Origin: Symbiodinium natans
Lineage: Eukaryota; Sar; Dinophyceae; Suessiales; Symbiodiniaceae
Assembly (NCBI GenBank): GCA_905221605.1
Contig: CAJNDS010002601.1
Span: 966,376-1,028,875, forward strand
Reading direction: 5' to 3'
Length of the DNA stretch: 62,500 bases
In this document: positions 30,180 through 40,399 of the stretch, one piece after another
How the letters are laid out: every line of letters starts with the position of its first letter
Numbering within the stretch: position 1 is the first letter of the stretch
Made by a program: the position numbers and the translations under genes
Notes under the pieces: model-generated
The model's input: the letters and a program-made list of their open reading frames with translations, nothing else
Told to the model about the DNA's origin: nothing
Database searches by the model: none

Positions 30180-31020
30180 TAGGGTTTAGGGTTTAGGGTT
30201 TAGGGGTTTAGGGTTTAGGGTTTAGGGTAGCTCCCCCCCATTGAGGTGCTCCGAGGCACTCACAGGGTTCATGACCAGATCTAGGCGACGGACTCGCAGC
30301 ATAGCAGGTCTTGAGTGCTAGTTTAGGGTTATTAGGTTTATTAGGGTTTAGGGTTTAGGGTTTAGGGCTAGTTTAGGGCTTAGGTTTGCTGCCCTTGATT
30401 GAGTGCATTTAGGGTGAGGTTGAGGGTTTGGTGTGCGGGAGTGTGCCACCATAGGTCCTTATGGCCGATCAAAAAACCAAGGGGTTTAGGGTTTAGGGTT
30501 TAGGGTTTAGGGTTTATTAACTAGGGGGTCGTAAGGCTTCAGGGGGGCTCTTTCAGGATTAGGTCAGGGGATTCAAAGCTGAAACTCACACCCTGCGTGC
30601 AAGCCCCTAAACGTCAAAGCCCTAGTCATTGGGACAAATGACCCGAAGGTTCTTCCGCCTCCTCCGTCATTACTATACTCCATTCATTGTATCCCGAAGC
30701 AGAATTAGCATACACAAAACTACGATTGAACCAACCGTCCAGTCTATGTTTTTCTTCCTAAACCCTAAACCCTGACTAAACCCGAAACCCAAACCCCGTA
30801 GCCCTAAACTCTAAACCTACTCAGCTGCACCACAATACTGTAGCCGTTGGAATAGTTGAATAGATATTAATGGTATTCCCTTCTGGTCCCTACATAGCTC
30901 ATTATACGATAAGAACCCCCACAAACCCTATTCTAATATATTCTAATGCTTAAGGCCCCTATAGTATAGGCCTAAACCCTAAACCCTAAACCCTAAACCC
31001 TAAACCCTACACCCTAAACC
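30180..31020. other. Telomere-like words and unique sequence, no supported gene
   Basis: Short TTTAGGG blocks at 30175-30232, 30325-30370 and 30480-30515, plus AT-richer unique DNA. Nothing codes convincingly. Confidence 0.45.
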
Positions 31021-31026
31021 CTAAAT

Positions 31027-31140
31027 GAAGTGCCCCAAGGTTGGGTCAGCCTCTGGCCCTCGGCTGGGCTCCCCACGGCGCCGCTTCCAGCATGGCCGCG
31101 CAGTCAGGTTGGGCGAGTCCGAGGCATTCCTGGGTCATTT
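31027..31140. other. Exon-like island, strand unresolved
   Basis: Plus strand: 35 open codons (VGSASGPRLGSPRRRFQ...) to TAG. Minus strand: an ATG frame of 31 codons (MTQECLGLAQPDCAAML...) to TGA. Both have G/C-ending codons. Confidence 0.33.
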
Positions 31141-31664
31141 CGCTTAGGGTTCAGGGTTTAGGGTTTAGGGTTTAGGGTTTAGGGTTTAGGGTTTAGGGTT
31201 TAGGGTTTGGGGTTTGGGGTTTAGGGTTTAGGGTTTAAGGTTTAAGGTTTCGGGTTTCGGGTTTAGTATTAGGGTGTGCAGTTTAGGACTTCGGCTTAGG
31301 ACTTTGAAGGGCTTTGAGGAGTTTAGGGCTTGAAGGGCTTCAGGGGTTGCAGCACTTACGGCCCTGGGCCCAAAACCCCAGACCCTTTCAGCTTCGCGTA
31401 GTAAGGGCTTCATCGTTTCGGGGCCGAGGGTGGGCCTGTTGCTTTTGAAGGCTTTAGGGCATCAGGGTTCCGGGTTTGGCAGCGGCCGGGGCTTTGGGCA
31501 CATGAGGGTTTAGGGTTTAGGGTTTAGGGTTTAGGGTTTAGGGTACCTGGCTTGGGTTCGGTGGTGACAGTCCAAACCCCAGCCCCACTGATAGGGTTCA
31601 GGGTGTGAGGTTTGGTTTTAGGGTTTGGGGCTTAGGGTTTCGGATGTAGGGTTTAGGGTGCTCC

Positions 31665-31736
31665 TCACTCAGCTGAGATGCAGGGGAGGCATTGCGTGAG
31701 GTCAAAGGGGGCGAGGTGCAACAGGTCTCCACCGTC
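31665..31736 (-). CDS. Candidate terminal exon
   Basis: After ATCGAG on the minus strand the frame DGGDLLHLAPFDLTQ then CLPCISAE ends in TGA. Most codons end in C or G. The opposite strand is open for about 57 codons but with less natural composition. Confidence 0.4.
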   Translation of the reverse strand, partial: DGGDLLHLAPFDLTQCLPCISAE

Positions 31737-32230
31737 CTCGATTGGCACGGTGGCGGTGTGTTACGCCATCCCGAAACCCGAGCAGGCAGCTTTTGGGGTT
31801 TGCAAGTATTGTTTCGGGTTTCCTAAACCCTAAACCCTAAACCCTAAACCCTAAAACCTAAGCTAGTCGAAATGGGGTTGGGGTTGCACTATTTGACTGG
31901 GTGGCTGTGGGGGCCAAGGGCCCCAAAACCCAAAGCAACTTGAGTGAGGTTGACGTTCAAGCGTGTTTAGGGTTTCAGGTTTTGGGCTATTGTTTTTAAC
32001 CCTAAACCCTAAACCCTAAACCCTAAACCCTAAGCCCTAAACCCTAACCCTAAACCCTAAACCCTAAACCCTAAACCCAAAACCCAAAACCCTAAACAAA
32101 GTGCATGCCCTAAACCCTGAACCCTAAACCCTAAACCCTAAACCCTTCTTGCTACGCTCTTTCGAAGGATTCAGGGATCAATGTCACTAAAGCCGCAAGC
32201 CTAAACCGTAACCCTAAGCCCTAGAACCCC

Positions 32231-32370
32231 CAAAACTCGAACTCTTAGGAAAGCGAGGTCGAAGATCACATCCCCGACCCTAAACCATAAACCCTAAACC
32301 CAAAACTCGAACTCTTAGGAAAGCGAGGTCGAAGATTACATCCCCGACCCTAAACCATAAACCCTAAACC
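32231..32370. repeat. 70-bp direct repeat, two copies
   Basis: The segment starting CAAAACTCGAACTCTTAGG is duplicated head-to-tail at offset 70 with one or two substitutions. Each copy ends in CCCTAAA words. Confidence 0.9.
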
Positions 32371-33089
32371 CTAAACTCGAAACTCTACACCCGACTGTAA
32401 CTTTTCGGTCGGTTTGGGAGGCTCAGGTGCAGGACTCCAGAGAGCTTTGGGGGGCTTTTGGGTTTTTGGCTTCGGGCGTAGTCTTTAGGGGGGGAGGGCT
32501 TAGGGTTTAGGGATCTCAGGCCGGATAGAAACTAGGAGGTCCCAGTTGTTGTGCGGATTTTTGTTGAACATCGCTGTTCTTTCAAGGTGGGTCGGGGAGT
32601 TGTCAGCTGATAAACCCTAAACACTAAGCCCCAAAACCTAAACCCACCCTAAACCCTAAACCCCAAACCCAGACCTTGTCAAGTACTTTACTAAGGCTCC
32701 ATCAAACCCCAAAGCGCTGCACACCCACAAGAGATGAACTCCCACTGGCGCCCGAAGCCCAAAGCCTCAACTCACCAAGGCCACAAACCCTAAACCCTAA
32801 ACCCTACGTAAACCTTAACCCCCAAAGCGCTAGACCATTAATCCACGCCCTATACCCTAAGCCCTAAACCTCAACCCAGAAAAGAACTCATCCTTGTACA
32901 CCCTGTGAGCCCTACAGGCCCTTCCAGCCCTCCGAACCCTACGAATCCCGAACCCTAACCTAAAAAACAACCAGAGCCCTAAATTAACCCTAAACCCGAA
33001 AACCGAAGTAACCCCTAAACCCTAAACCCTAAACCCTAAACCCTAAACCCTAAACCCGAAATCCAAAACAAACCCTAATTTCCCCCTAG

Positions 33090-33178
33090 CCTGGCAAAAG
33101 AAAAGCCCGCCTTGGCCTGGAGCTGGGCGTCGATCCTCCCAGGGAGCCCTGGTTGACCTTCGCGGATCCAGCTGAGGG
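33090..33178 (+). CDS. Candidate exon with telomeric donor
   Basis: A CCCCCTAG acceptor and GG/GTTTAGG donor flank 29 codons reading KRKARLGLELGVDPPREPW then LTFADPAE. Codon bias is good and the protein is unrecognised. Confidence 0.42.
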
Positions 33179-33627
33179 GTTTAGGGGTTTAGGGGTTTAG
33201 GGGTTTAGGTTTTGGGGTTCAGGGTTTAGGGTGTGGATCCGGGCTTAGGGTCCTAAACCCTAAACCCTAGTGGTCGTTTGAGGTCTTTAAGGATTAGTTT
33301 GGGTTCTTAGGGCTTCTCTAGGGTTCTGTAGCCTTTTGTAGAGGCTTTAGGCTCTTTTCGGTGTCTGTTGGGTCTTTAGGGGTTCAGGGTTTGGAGGGTT
33401 CTTTAGGGTCTTGAGGCTTTTCGGGGCTTAGGGGTTCTTAGGCTTTGGGGGTTTTAGGGTTTTGTTGGTGCTTAAGGGTCTAAGGGCTAGGGTTGCGCGC
33501 GCTTAGGCTTGAAGTGTTGCAGAGCTTGTTTAGAGCTCAAAACTGGGCCTTGGGTTAAGGTTGGTTAGGGGTTCAGCTCTGAAATCAGACCCTCCACCCT
33601 AAACCCTAAACCCTCAACCCCCCCAAG

Positions 33628-33682
33628 CTTGAAGTCCAGAACGGAGAGGGTCTAGACTCTTGGATCACAGCCTTTCAGCCCC
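33628..33682 (+). CDS. Candidate exon with GTAAGT donor
   Basis: CCCCAAG acceptor; frame LEVQNGEGLDSWITAFQP; donor C/GTAAGT is consensus-quality. The phase fits a following terminal exon at 33868-33908 (GAG/GT acceptor, SAERICQARMLA, TAG). Confidence 0.42.
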
Positions 33683-33964
33683 GTAAGTAGCCACCAAAAG
33701 CCACGAAAAGCAGCGCCCCGGAAGAACCTGAAATGGTAGCGAAGAACCTAACCCTAAACCCTAACCCGAAACCCGAAACCCGAAACCCTAAACCCTAAAC
33801 CCTAAACCCGAATTCCCTTAAGGGCCCTGCAACGATAAGAAGCCCAGAAGCCTGAATGCAACCCGAGGTTCGGCAGAGCGAATTTGCCAAGCCCGCATGC
33901 TTGCATAGGTGGCCGATCTTAGCTCGAAGGTGGTGTTTAAGGGTCTTGGAGTTCCAAGGTTGTT

Positions 33965-34050
33965 AGGGTTTAGGGTTTAGGGTTTAGGGTTTAGGGTTTA
34001 GGGTTTAGGGTTTAGGGTTTAGGGTTTAGGGTTTAGGGTTTAGGGGTTAG
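33965..34050 (+). repeat. TTTAGGG block, about 12 units
   Basis: A pure heptamer array. The following 34060-34560 holds degenerate CCCTAAA words and unique DNA without a supported gene. Confidence 0.93.
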
Positions 34051-34699
34051 GGTTTAGGGCTTTTAGGGTGCGGGGTTTGAGGGCGTTTGTGCCTTTATAG
34101 GGCTCAGGGCTTAGCCTTCCCGAACCCCATTGCTTTGGATCCGGCTCTTTGAATAACACGATGAGCAGTAAGAAAACCATATACTAAACCCTAAACCCTG
34201 AACCCTCAGCCCTAAACCCTGAACCCTTAACCCTAAACCCTAACCCCTAATAGACACAAAGACCTAACCCCACCCATCTTCCTTCGGACCAAGAGCAGCT
34301 CTAGAAACATAAACACGCCCTAAGCCCTAAACCCGGAAACAGGATGGTAGAAGGTAACTTGGGCACAGGGGGATCTTCTGCTTCATTCACCTTTCTAGAT
34401 GCGCGGTGACTGTGGCTGTGCTCCTGGTTGGTTTAGGGTTGAGGGTTTAGGGTTTGGGGCTTCGGGTGGCCAAGAGGACACAACCTCAACGGTTTCAAGG
34501 GACCCCGAAACCCGAAGCCTCTGAACCTTAAACGCCCCTAAGCCCCGAAACCCCCCCTAAGCCCCTTCAAGAACAAAACCCTAAACCCTAAACCCTAAAC
34601 CCTAAACCCTAAACCCTAAACCCTATACCCTGAACCCTGAACCCTAGACAGACCCTAGACCCTAGACCCTAAAGCCTAGCTAAGCCCCCCTTCAAGAAC

Positions 34700-34762
34700 A
34701 ACATCACTCCCGGCCTTTGGGCCTCCTCGACGCAGCGTGCGGCGTCCATCGCCTCGCCTTGA
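34700..34762 (-). CDS. Candidate exon
   Basis: The minus strand after CTCAAG reads EAMDAARCVEEAQRPGVMLF with strong G/C-ending codons. The plus strand is open too (NNITPGLWASSTQRAA..., TGA). The minus reading is preferred on composition. Confidence 0.35.
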
Positions 34763-34876
34763 GGGTTTAGGGTTTAGGGTTTAGGGTTTTAGGGTTTAGG
34801 GTTTAGGGTTTAGGGTTTAGGGTTTAGGGTTTAGGGTTTAGGGTTTAGGGTTTAGGGTTTAGGGTTTAGGGTTTAG
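34763..34876 (+). repeat. TTTAGGG block, about 16 units
   Basis: A pure array with one extra T (TTTTAGGG). Confidence 0.94.
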
Positions 34877-35154
34877 GGGGCGTCAACTAGTATGGTGTGA
34901 AGGCTAGCTGAATGTGGCCATTGCTCGGTCTCATTAAAGTCCCTCAGAATGGGAGTAGATCTTACGGCGAAACAACAACCAGCCACCAAAACCCTGAATC
35001 CCAAACCCCATAACACTGTAAACCCCAGCCCCAAACCCTAAACTCCTATTTGCTTAAGCACCCCTCCCCAAAAGAAAATGAAAAACGTTGTCTTATAAAG
35101 GGAATATGAATACGGGGATTTCATTTTTTGGTGGTTCTTAAGCCAATAGTAGCC

Positions 35155-35216
35155 CTAAACCTTCTAAACCTTCTAAACCTTCTAAACCCTTCTAAACCTT
35201 CTGAACTTTCTAAACC
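35155..35216 (-). repeat. CCTTCTAAA variant array
   Basis: About six nine-base units derived from CCCTAAA by insertion, drifting to CCTTCTGAA and CTTTCTAAA. Confidence 0.8.
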
Positions 35217-35291
35217 CCAAACCCCAAACCCTAAACCCTGAAACCCTAAACCCTAAACCCGAACCCGAAACCCTAAACCCCAAACCTCAAG

Positions 35292-35419
35292 TGGGTTCCC
35301 GGCTGGCAGCACCCAAATGGAGGAGCCCAATTGGCCGCCCGCGGCCAAGCCCATTGGCCTTCCCAAGCGCAAAAGCCCCGACGTGCTTCCGCAGCCTAGA
35401 TATCGGGCCCACGTTGAGG
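35292..35419 (+). CDS. Strong candidate exon, proline-rich
   Basis: A CTCAAG acceptor is followed by 42 codons (GFPAGSTQMEEPNWPPAAKP then IGLPKRKSPDVLPQP) open up to GAG/GGTTTAGGG, with a clear bias to G/C-ending codons. The next intron is the telomeric block. Proline-rich and basic, no domain recognised. Whether the donor is GAG/GG or GAGG/GT cannot be decided inside the repeat. Confidence 0.52.
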
Positions 35420-35506
35420 GTTTAGGGTTTAGGGTTTAGGGTGTAGGATTTAGGGTTTAGGGTTTAGGGTTTAAGGTTTAGGGCTCTTACCGTCTCCTGC
35501 ACGCAG
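35420..35506 (+). repeat. 87-bp telomeric intron
   Basis: TTTAGGG-type units from the donor to about 35483, then CTCTTACCGTCTCCTGCACG and CAG as polypyrimidine tract and acceptor. It lies between two coding-like exons. Confidence 0.5.
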
Positions 35507-35620
35507 GGACCCACGGAACGGTTTGGGCCGCCAGCTGAGGTTGTGCCTTCAGCAGGGAGTGGCTCACACCGGCTGCTCCTCCTGTTCGCTGGTGCCTGGC
35601 AGGGCGTTGCAGAGTTTAAA
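35507..35620 (+). CDS. Strong candidate exon
   Basis: After the pyrimidine-rich TGCACGCAG acceptor the frame GPTERFGPPAEVVPSAGSGS continues HRLLLLFAGAWQGVAEFKV and remains open past 35640. The 3' border is uncertain (AAA/GTCTCG at 35620 is one option). A minus-strand frame covers the same DNA but starts in translated repeat. Confidence 0.48.
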
Positions 35621-36078
35621 GTCTCGTACACCCGAAACCATAAAACCCTAACCCTAAACCCCACACCCAAGCCCGAAAATCTAAACCCCAAACCCAAAAG
35701 CCTTCAACCCAAATGCTGAACCCCAACCCCCAAGCCATAAACCCGCAACCCTCAACCCCAAACCCTAAGCGCTAAACCCTCACCCCCAAAACCCCAAACC
35801 CGAAACCCTGAGTCCTGAACCTCAGAGAGCCGAGCACAGTGGGTGGAGGCTTAGGTTGACTCAGAGGGCCGAAGAGATCGAGGCTCAAAGTTGTTGAAGC
35901 CTTTCGGTTGGCTTGAGGGTTGAGGGTTTTTAGGGTCTTTAAAGGGCTTGTAGGATGTAGGGTTTTTGTTCTCTTTGCGCTTGGGGCGGGGCTCTAATTA
36001 CCATGATTTGCAGATTTCTTGTATGACAGAAACGCCATTCCCTGTAAACTTCGGAAGGGTTTATGGGGTTTGTAGGGT

Positions 36079-36294
36079 TTAGGGCATAACCATATAACAG
36101 TAGGGCTCTTGGTCAGCAGACAGTTCGCCATTCAAGTCTGAATTGGCTCTCAACGATGCGCATCCCCTTACAGGCGACTCTTCAATCTCGGCTCTGACCC
36201 TGGAGGGAAGTGGCGGCTCATCGAAATCGGCTGCGGTCCAACGAAGGGTATATATGGCCGGGGCCGAACCACGCAGGCTGCGGGCTGCACGCAA
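36079..36294. other. Long coding-like island, strand unresolved
   Basis: Plus strand: about 60 open codons after GTCAGCAG, ending LRAARK/GTTTAGGG with a telomeric donor. Minus strand: after GCGTGCAG, about 65 codons (IYTLRWTAADFDEPPLPSR...) to TAA at 36079. Both fit the splice patterns seen elsewhere. Composition slightly favours minus; neighbouring exons favour plus. Confidence 0.45.
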
Positions 36295-36551
36295 GGTTTA
36301 GGGTTTAGGGTTTAGGGTTTAGGGTTTAGGGTTTAGGGTTTAGGGTTACCCGAAGACATGTCTGCGCCCCCCCAGGTACACAAGTGAGCACTCGCAGGCC
36401 TTCGTCAAAGGAAGGCGCTCTGATCCCCTGAACTAGCCCTAAAAGCTGACATCCCCCAAGCCCCAAACCCAAAGCTAGACACTATACGCAGAACCTGCTA
36501 ATGAGACTCAAACCAGAAACTCCAACCCAAATCCGAAAGATCAAATCCTAA

Positions 36552-36605
36552 ACCCTAAACTCCCTAAACTCCCTAAACTCCCTAAACTCCCTAAACTCCC
36601 TAAAC
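36552..36605 (-). repeat. CTCCCTAAA variant array
   Basis: Five to six nine-base units derived from CCCTAAA by an inserted CT. Confidence 0.88.
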
Positions 36606-36867
36606 CCCAAACCCTAAGCTCCCTAAACCCTAAACCCTACACGACCTTGATGGAGCCTTTCAGGCTGGGATTTTCAGGGTGCACAGGTGTCGGCTTTGAA
36701 TTTTCGCCCTTTCGGGTTTAGAGCTTTTTTGAGGGCTTTAGGGTTTTGGGCTTCAGGGCCTCGGGTGACCCTAAACCCTAAACCCTACACCCTAAACTCT
36801 AAACCCTAAACCCTACACCCTAAACCCTAAACCCTAAACCCTGAACCCTAAACCCTCCAACTCCCAG

Positions 36868-36945
36868 GCATGTAGAAAACCCGGAGGAGGCGCTGTCGCA
36901 CAGGGTCCGCTGGTCTGACCTCAGGCATCCGCACGTTGGGCGGAA
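36868..36945 (+). CDS. Candidate exon
   Basis: CTCCCAG acceptor; frame HVENPEEALSHRVRWSDLR then HPHVGR; donor AA/GTCGGG. Good codon bias, unrecognised. The following 36950-37400 is G-rich degenerate repeat with a T-run (37144-37156). Confidence 0.42.
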
Positions 36946-37502
36946 GTCGGGGGGTTCTTAGGCTTGCAGTTTGGGAGTCTTTCTGGTTCAGGGTTTTGGG
37001 GTTTAGGGCTTGGGGTTCGTGGGGGTTTGGGGTTGTAGGGCATGGGGCTTTTGAGGTTTTTGGGTTTGGGGTTTAAGGCCTACGGGCTTGTACGGCTTTG
37101 GGGCTGTGGGGCTTTTGGGGTTTTGGAGTCTTGGACAATTTGTTTTCGTTTTGGTTTTTTTTTTTTTATTTCGGGCGATTTAGGGCTTTCAGGACTCTTG
37201 GGGAATCGCACGATGCTAGGCCCAAGATTTCCTAAGCCCGAAGCTCTAAACCAGCTCGGGCAACATAGGGTTGAACGTAGACTATTGCATAACACGCTCT
37301 TGGATGAGTATCACGGTCCCTTACTATGGGCCCTTAAATGGGGGACCCGTATATACCCCCTTGTATATCCTTCAAAAATACCCCCCACCCTTCGAAACAC
37401 TCTGAAAACCTAACCCTAAACCCTAAACCCTAAACCCTAAACCCCTAAACCCTAAACCCTAAACCCCAAACCCTGTGGAAAAAAAAACTCACTGTGGAGG
37501 TG

Positions 37503-37544
37503 GCGGAGTCGGGTGGCAGGGGCACCAGTGGCGCCCTGGCAAGG
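37503..37544 (+). CDS. Candidate small exon
   Basis: GTGGAG acceptor; VAESGGRGTSGALA; AG/GTGCTG donor. Glycine/serine-rich and short. Confidence 0.3.
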
Positions 37545-37692
37545 TGCTGACGCTGTTTAGGGTTTAGGGTTTAGGATTTAGGGTTTAGGGTTTAAGGTTT
37601 AGGGTTCAGGGTTCAGGGTTTAGGGTTTGGGGTTTTAGGGTTTGGGGCTTGGGTTGAGGGTTTTGGGTTTTAGGATTCAGGGTTTGGGGGGG

Positions 37693-37694
<2 letters not shown>

Positions 37695-37729
<35 letters not shown>
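37695..37729. repeat. G homopolymer, about 35 bp
   Basis: An uninterrupted G-run inside degenerate TTTGGGG repeat. Confidence 0.95.
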
Positions 37730-37730
<1 letters not shown>

Positions 37731-37796
37731 GGGAGAGGAGCTTTGGGGTTGGGGTTGTGGAGTTTAGGGCTGAAGGTCTTGGAGCCTTCGTGTGAG

Positions 37797-37862
37797 AGGG
37801 CCGGGACCTTTGGTTTCAGCACTTGCTCTTCTGGGAGTCCGAACCTGGAGCTGCAACCCTAT
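37797..37862 (+). CDS. Candidate terminal exon
   Basis: Frame GRDLWFQHLLFWESEPGAAT then L and TAG. An internal TTTCAG could be the acceptor. A long TTTAGGG block follows. Confidence 0.33.
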
Positions 37863-38233
37863 AGAGCCGAAGTTAGGGTTTAGGGTTTAGGGTTTAGGGT
37901 TTAGGGTTTAGGGTTTAGGGTTTAGGGTTTAGGGTTTAGGGTTTCGGGTTTGGGGTTTACGGTTTGGGGTTTTGGGTTGGCATCTCGGAGTTTGAAAAAA
38001 AAGAAGAGGCTTGAATGTCCCAAAGCTACAAGCGATCAACCCTTATCAACAATCCCAATCCTGAACCTTCGCAAGCCTTAAAGCCTTAAACCCCAAGTCT
38101 TAAAAAACAAAAGCCTTTAGCCCTTGCAAGCCTTAAAGCCTTAAAATCCAAATCGGAAAAGAAGAACTAAAGGCCTTAGCTCTCAACCCCCCCACAACCC
38201 GAAAACCTCAAGCCCCTCAACCCTTCGCCTGAA

Positions 38234-38350
38234 TCTTGGCTGCACTTAGGAGGGTAGCAAAAAATCACACTTTTAGCTGCCTTATTAGGAAACCCAGTAA
38301 AACCAAAAAGGCTAAAGATCTAAAGTTACAGTAAAGTACCACAAAGGAAT
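38234..38350. mobile_element. MITE family C, intact copy
   Basis: CTTGGCTGCACTTAGGAGG at the left; then TTAGCTGCCTTATTAGGAAA, CCAAAAAGGCTAAAGATC and CAGTAAAGTACCACAAAG at the right. Aligns along its full length with 45992-46102. A coding-like island follows at 38361. Confidence 0.8.
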
Positions 38351-38360
38351 CCACTGCAGC

Positions 38361-38430
38361 GTGCCTCACTGCACGTACGGATCCCTTCGACTGCCGCCGG
38401 AGTGGTACACCTGGCAGTCAGCCGAGCCTA
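38361..38430. other. Exon-like island after MITE C, strand unresolved
   Basis: Plus strand after CACTGCAG: VPHCTYGSLRLPPEWYTWQS, then AEP. A second plus frame and a minus frame are also open. Confidence 0.33.
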
Positions 38431-38614
38431 TAAAAACCCTAAACCCTAAACCCTAAACCCTCAACCCTAAACCCTAAACCCTAAACCCTAAACCCAAAAC
38501 CCAAAACCCTAAACCCTAAACCCTAAGCTTCATGTCGGTTGATTCTAGGGTGGTTGCAAGACTGCAGGATCATGAGTGGTTCACAATAGCCCTAAAGCCT
38601 AAACCGCAGCGTGA

Positions 38615-39120
38615 CTATAGGTAGTTTGGGGTGACTAGACTTTGAGATTCTGAACTCACTGTCTCCAAGACCTGGAGTGAAACAGCGCTTTGGGTTTCGG
38701 GTTTGGAGTTTAGGGTGCTTGGGGTGTTTAGGGTGTGTAGGCCGGGTTCACAGGGCTTACAGGGCTGGAAATACAAGCTTTGGAGGAGGTTGGGTGTGAA
38801 AACGCCAGCTCGAATGCTTCCAGATCGAGTTATTTTATTTAAGAAATCGCTCCATAACATCATAGCACCAGCACCAGAAGCCCTACTAGCAGAAAGACAG
38901 CCTAAGTGAGGCCGAAAAAGACCCGAACCACGCCTCACACCATCAATACGCATCAGCAAATCCAAGACCCCACCCTAAACCCTAAACCCTACACTCTAAA
39001 GCCTAAACCCTAAACCCTAAACCCCACACCCTAAACCCCAAAGCAAATCAAAAAGCGCTGAGACTCTCCCCAAACCTGGTGCATCCTGCTTGCCGCGGGG
39101 GCCAGGGACCTCACTACATC
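38615..39120. other. Unique and degenerate repeat sequence, no supported gene
   Basis: A 116-residue minus frame and a 68-residue plus frame overlap here. Neither shows codon bias or splice logic, and both contain translated repeat. Confidence 0.4.
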
Positions 39121-39309
39121 TACTTAGAGGTTCACGGGGGTTCATGCCATTTTAGGGTTTAGGGTTTAGGGTTGAGGGGTACTTGAACCAATCATAATTA
39201 CATCTGTACCTATAACCCACTTATAAGCCCCATAAGTGCTCTAATATGGTTCTAAGTACAGAAATAAGTACAGTTATCATTGGTTCATGAGTACCATGAA
39301 CCTCCAAGA
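39121..39309. mobile_element. MITE family A copy with telomeric insertion at its left end
   Basis: TACTTAGAGGTTCACGG, then GTTCATGCCA, a TTTAGGG stretch (39154-39176), then the normal body TACTTGAACCAATCATAATT. Right end AGTACCATGAACCTCCAAG. The repeat sits between words that are adjacent in intact copies. Confidence 0.8.
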
Positions 39310-39349
39310 AAGGCTTGCTTCGCCATCTCTCGGGTTTAGGTGGTCTGGG

Positions 39350-39460
39350 TTGGGATGTTCCCCCTTATACTAACAGTCCTTCATAGGGATGATAGTACCC
39401 CCGCCCCCCATTATAATCCCTACTTATTAAGGACTGTTAGTATGCGGGGGAACATCCCAA
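39350..39460. mobile_element. MITE family D, copy 1
   Basis: TTGGGATGTTCCCCCTTATA at the left; its near-complement ending GGGGGAACATCCCAA at the right. TIRs of about 30 bp including ACTAACAGTCC / GGACTGTTAGT. 111 bp. A 67-residue frame over it is an artefact of the element. Confidence 0.85.
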
Positions 39461-40171
39461 GGTCTAAGGCAGGTAAATTAGTAGGTCTGCACGTACCCCA
39501 AATATCAGAAATTTGGTTGCAACAATGGGTTTCGTACTTCTAGCTGGGGTACAACTACTCATGACCTTGTAGTCGAGTTCAAGGCATTAGCAGCACATGC
39601 CGCCCCCTCACCCGCCCCCACACACCCTAAACCCTAAACCCTAAACCCTAAACCCTAAACCCTATACCCCCAAGTCCTGAACCCTAAACCCGCACCCAGA
39701 GTTCAGGGTTTCAGGGTGTCTTCCTTCTGCAAATCGGCGGGCACGTGTAGATTGTTCGATTCTTAGGGTGTTAGGGTGTAGGGCTTGGGGCTTTGGAGGT
39801 TTAGGGCTTAGGGTGTTAGAGTTGTTTTAGAGTTTGGGGTTTAGGGCGTTGGAGTTTTAGAGTGTTAGGGTTTACACCTCAGGGTTTCAGAGTTATAGGG
39901 TTTGAGGCTTTGCGGTTGGGAGTTTTAAGGTTTAAGGCTGTACGGTTGGGAGTTTGGGGGTTTAGGGTTTTACAGTCAGGAGTTTTAGGGTTTAGGGCCT
40001 TGCAGTTGGGAGTTTTAGGGTTCAGGGCGTTGAAGCCAGTTTCCACCGGAAAAAGTGGACCTGAGTGAAAGACAAGCCAAAACCCTCCCTAAAACCCGAA
40101 GCCCTTCAAGACAGTATCCTCATAGCTGTGGAAAGCCTTTGCATGGTAATTATGGGATTGGAGTGGATTCG

Positions 40172-40292
40172 TTGGGATGTTCCCCCTTATACTATCAGTC
40201 CGTAATTGGGAGTAGAATGGCGGGGGGGGGGGGGGGGGGGGGGGACCTACAGTCCCTAAACAGGACTGTTAGTATGCGGGGGAACATCCCAA
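40172..40292. mobile_element. MITE family D, copy 2
   Basis: Same ends as 39350-39460 with a G-run of about 24 in the loop (40220-40243). Confidence 0.85.
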
Positions 40293-40381
40293 CGTGGGCT
40301 TCGAGTGGGTTCGCCGTCAGATCTGCAAGCACCAGTATGAACTTTCGTTCGCCCAGAGTCGGGCAACTCCTGTACACGCAG
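40293..40381. other. Exon-like island next to MITE D, strand unresolved
   Basis: Plus strand: VGFEWVRRQICKHQYELSFA up to GCAG/GTAGCA. Minus strand: after GTACAG another open frame. The canonical donor favours plus, but the acceptor would have to lie in the MITE. Confidence 0.38.
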
Positions 40382-40399
40382 GTAGCAGGTGTCCTAAAC

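Noticed and set aside
39340-39543. A 67-residue frame
   Set aside because: It lies over the inverted-repeat MITE D and shows no codon bias.
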